This document shows, piece after piece, positions 15,922 to 17,089 of a stretch of 17,089 bases of DNA (position 1 is the stretch's first letter; each line of letters starts with the position of its first letter). The DNA comes from JBAZFF01 sp043815465 (lineage in GTDB: Bacteria; Patescibacteriota; Minisyncoccia; Minisyncoccales; RBG-13-42-11), in NCBI GenBank assembly GCA_043815465.1, contig JBDRIW010000002.1:1-17089 (forward strand), read 5' to 3'. The notes under the pieces were generated by a model. It was not told the DNA's origin. It searched no databases and was given only the letters and a program-made list of their open reading frames with translations. A program made the translations under genes and the position numbers.

Positions 15922-17089
15922 AAGAAGAATATTCAAAGATGATAAATTTTGTGGGCATTGTGGTTCAATAACGAATTTTAAAGAAGAAAAGAATAATTAT
16001 CCTAAAGTTTCTGATGAGTATAGGATAGAGCACATCGATTATCCTACCAAACAAGATAGACAAAAAAGACATACAAATATAATAAATGTTTTTTGTAATA
16101 ACTGGAAGCCAGTTCTTTTTATAGGTATCGCACTTTTAATTCTGTGGAGTATTGTTTCTGATGGTGGATTTGGCATAAGAGAATTCCCTCAATTGACAGA
16201 ACCAAAAAATATAACTTTTGAATGGGAATATAAAGGCTCTAAATATGTTATAAGAGAGACTCTTTATAAGACAGTTTACGATTATTATCATTCAGATCCA
16301 GATAAAGATTGTTCACAAGAATCAAGTGGGTATGAAGATTGCCTTAAAAGTTTTTTAGAAGAAGCAGAAGGAGATAATACAATTTCTAAAATTGCATCAG
16401 ACATTAAAGCGGTGGCTTTAAAAAATGGATTAAGAGGGGATGAATTAATAGAATTAACTGTAGCTTTTGTTCAATCGATACCTTACGATGAAAATAAACT
16501 TAAATTAGTTACATATCCTAATAAAATTGAAGATGTATATCCAGTGTATCCTTACGAAGTTTTATATAATAATAAGGGGGTTTGTGCGGGTAAGAGTTTT
16601 TTAACTGCGTCACTCATAAGGGAACTGGGTTACGGGACTGCTTTATTTGATTATGATCCAATAATAGAAGGTGAAGTTGGCCATATAGCAGCAGCTGTTA
16701 AATGTCCCAAAGGATACTCTTCATATAATTCTGGCTATTGTTATATAGAAACCGTAGAAACTGGATTTAAAATAGGAGATATACCGATAAATATTGATGC
16801 TGGGATACCTAAAACAAGAACGACAATAAAGTTATTTGGAGAAGAAAATGTATTTGATTTCGATGAATTAAAAGATGCAGAAATTCATATAATGGCAGAT
16901 GGTAACAGTTATCAGGGGATAATTGACACAGTTCAAACAATGCGAAAAATAGAAAATCTAGAAAGCGAGATTACTAGATTATATTGGGTTATAACCTCTT
17001 TAGATGAAGAAGCTAATCAACTAGAAAATAGTGCAAATTATTATGAACAACAAAGTGAAGCGGCCTATGAAAGACATTCAATTTTAAGG
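15902..17089 (+). CDS. Zinc-ribbon, membrane-anchored transglutaminase-like protein, 3' partial
   Basis: The frame stays open for 396 codons to the right edge, so the C-terminus is missing. In order: a zinc ribbon (Cys3, Cys6, Cys17, Cys20), a polar linker, one membrane helix (about 70-86), then an exported region with a helical segment and a transglutaminase-like domain with Cys228 (KGVCAGKSF), His261 (EVGHIAAAV) and Glu283 (CYIETVETG), followed by a coiled coil from about 340 to the edge. The catalytic block and the motif after it (GDIPINI here, GDLPEDS in the upstream gene) mark it as a diverged paralogue of the protein at 13584. Its ribbon resembles that of the gene just upstream, which it overlaps by 20 nt, so the two are translationally coupled. 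Confidence 0.78.
   Translation, partial: MNCPECKRRIFKDDKFCGHCGSITNFKEEKNNYPKVSDEYRIEHIDYPTKQDRQKRHTNIINVFCNNWKPVLFIGIALLILWSIVSDGGFGIREFPQLTEPKNITFEWEYKGSKYVIRETLYKTVYDYYHSDPDKDCSQESSGYEDCLKSFLEEAEGDNTISKIASDIKAVALKNGLRGDELIELTVAFVQSIPYDENKLKLVTYPNKIEDVYPVYPYEVLYNNKGVCAGKSFLTASLIRELGYGTALFDYDPIIEGEVGHIAAAVKCPKGYSSYNSGYCYIETVETGFKIGDIPINIDAGIPKTRTTIKLFGEENVFDFDELKDAEIHIMADGNSYQGIIDTVQTMRKIENLESEITRLYWVITSLDEEANQLENSANYYEQQSEAAYERHSILR

Overview
The window is about 17 kb of AT-rich bacterial DNA. Small tightly packed genes, many ATGA or 1-nt junctions, heavy use of ATA/AGA/TTA codons, short versions of SerA and DnaX, and a Patescibacteria-style large serine recombinase suggest a member of the candidate phyla radiation (Patescibacteria). 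This placement is an inference from gene style; no rRNA is present to confirm it. TGA is used as a stop (class V aminotransferase, gtrA), so the UGA-glycine code of Absconditabacteria/Gracilibacteria is not used.

Region 1 (1-9960) is core chromosome: a class V aminotransferase cut by the left edge and serA (serine biosynthesis pair); rmuC and rplU; recR and dnaB on the minus strand; a GT4 glycosyltransferase; an isolated pseudo-receiver protein with its own strong promoter, Shine-Dalgarno and bidirectional terminator; cysS (minus); gtrA and dnaX; and a tRNA-Gln(UUG) four bases after dnaX. Several core genes appear to be leaderless: an extended -10 (TGnTATTAT or TGnTACAAT) sits only 6-7 nt before the ATG of rmuC, gtrA and cysS. 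These promoters also decide starts, because the longer TTG/GTG open frames of gtrA, dnaB and the SDH-family gene begin inside promoter elements or at their transcription start.

Region 2 (9961-12886), just past the tRNA, looks like a small accessory insertion: a hairpin-bearing gap, a cytosolic ClpP-fold serine protease of the serine dehydrogenase proteinase (SDH) type with a C-terminal zinc ribbon, a 60-residue acidic protein, a convergent large serine recombinase, and a GC-richer structured intergenic segment.

Region 3 (12887-17089, running off the right edge) is the least familiar part. Four genes are packed on one strand: a winged-helix DNA-binding domain fused to a four-helix DUF6804-like membrane domain; a 633-residue membrane-anchored protein with TPR-like helices, a coiled coil, calcium-binding type-3 repeats, a transglutaminase-like Cys-His-Glu domain and a Cys/Tyr-rich repeat tail; a small double zinc-ribbon membrane protein; and a second zinc-ribbon, membrane-anchored transglutaminase-like protein. 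This is the best candidate for an undescribed cell-surface system.

No stretch longer than 300 bases lacks a gene; the largest gaps are 9961-10079 and 12739-12886, both described below. No CRISPR array, rRNA or insertion sequence was seen.
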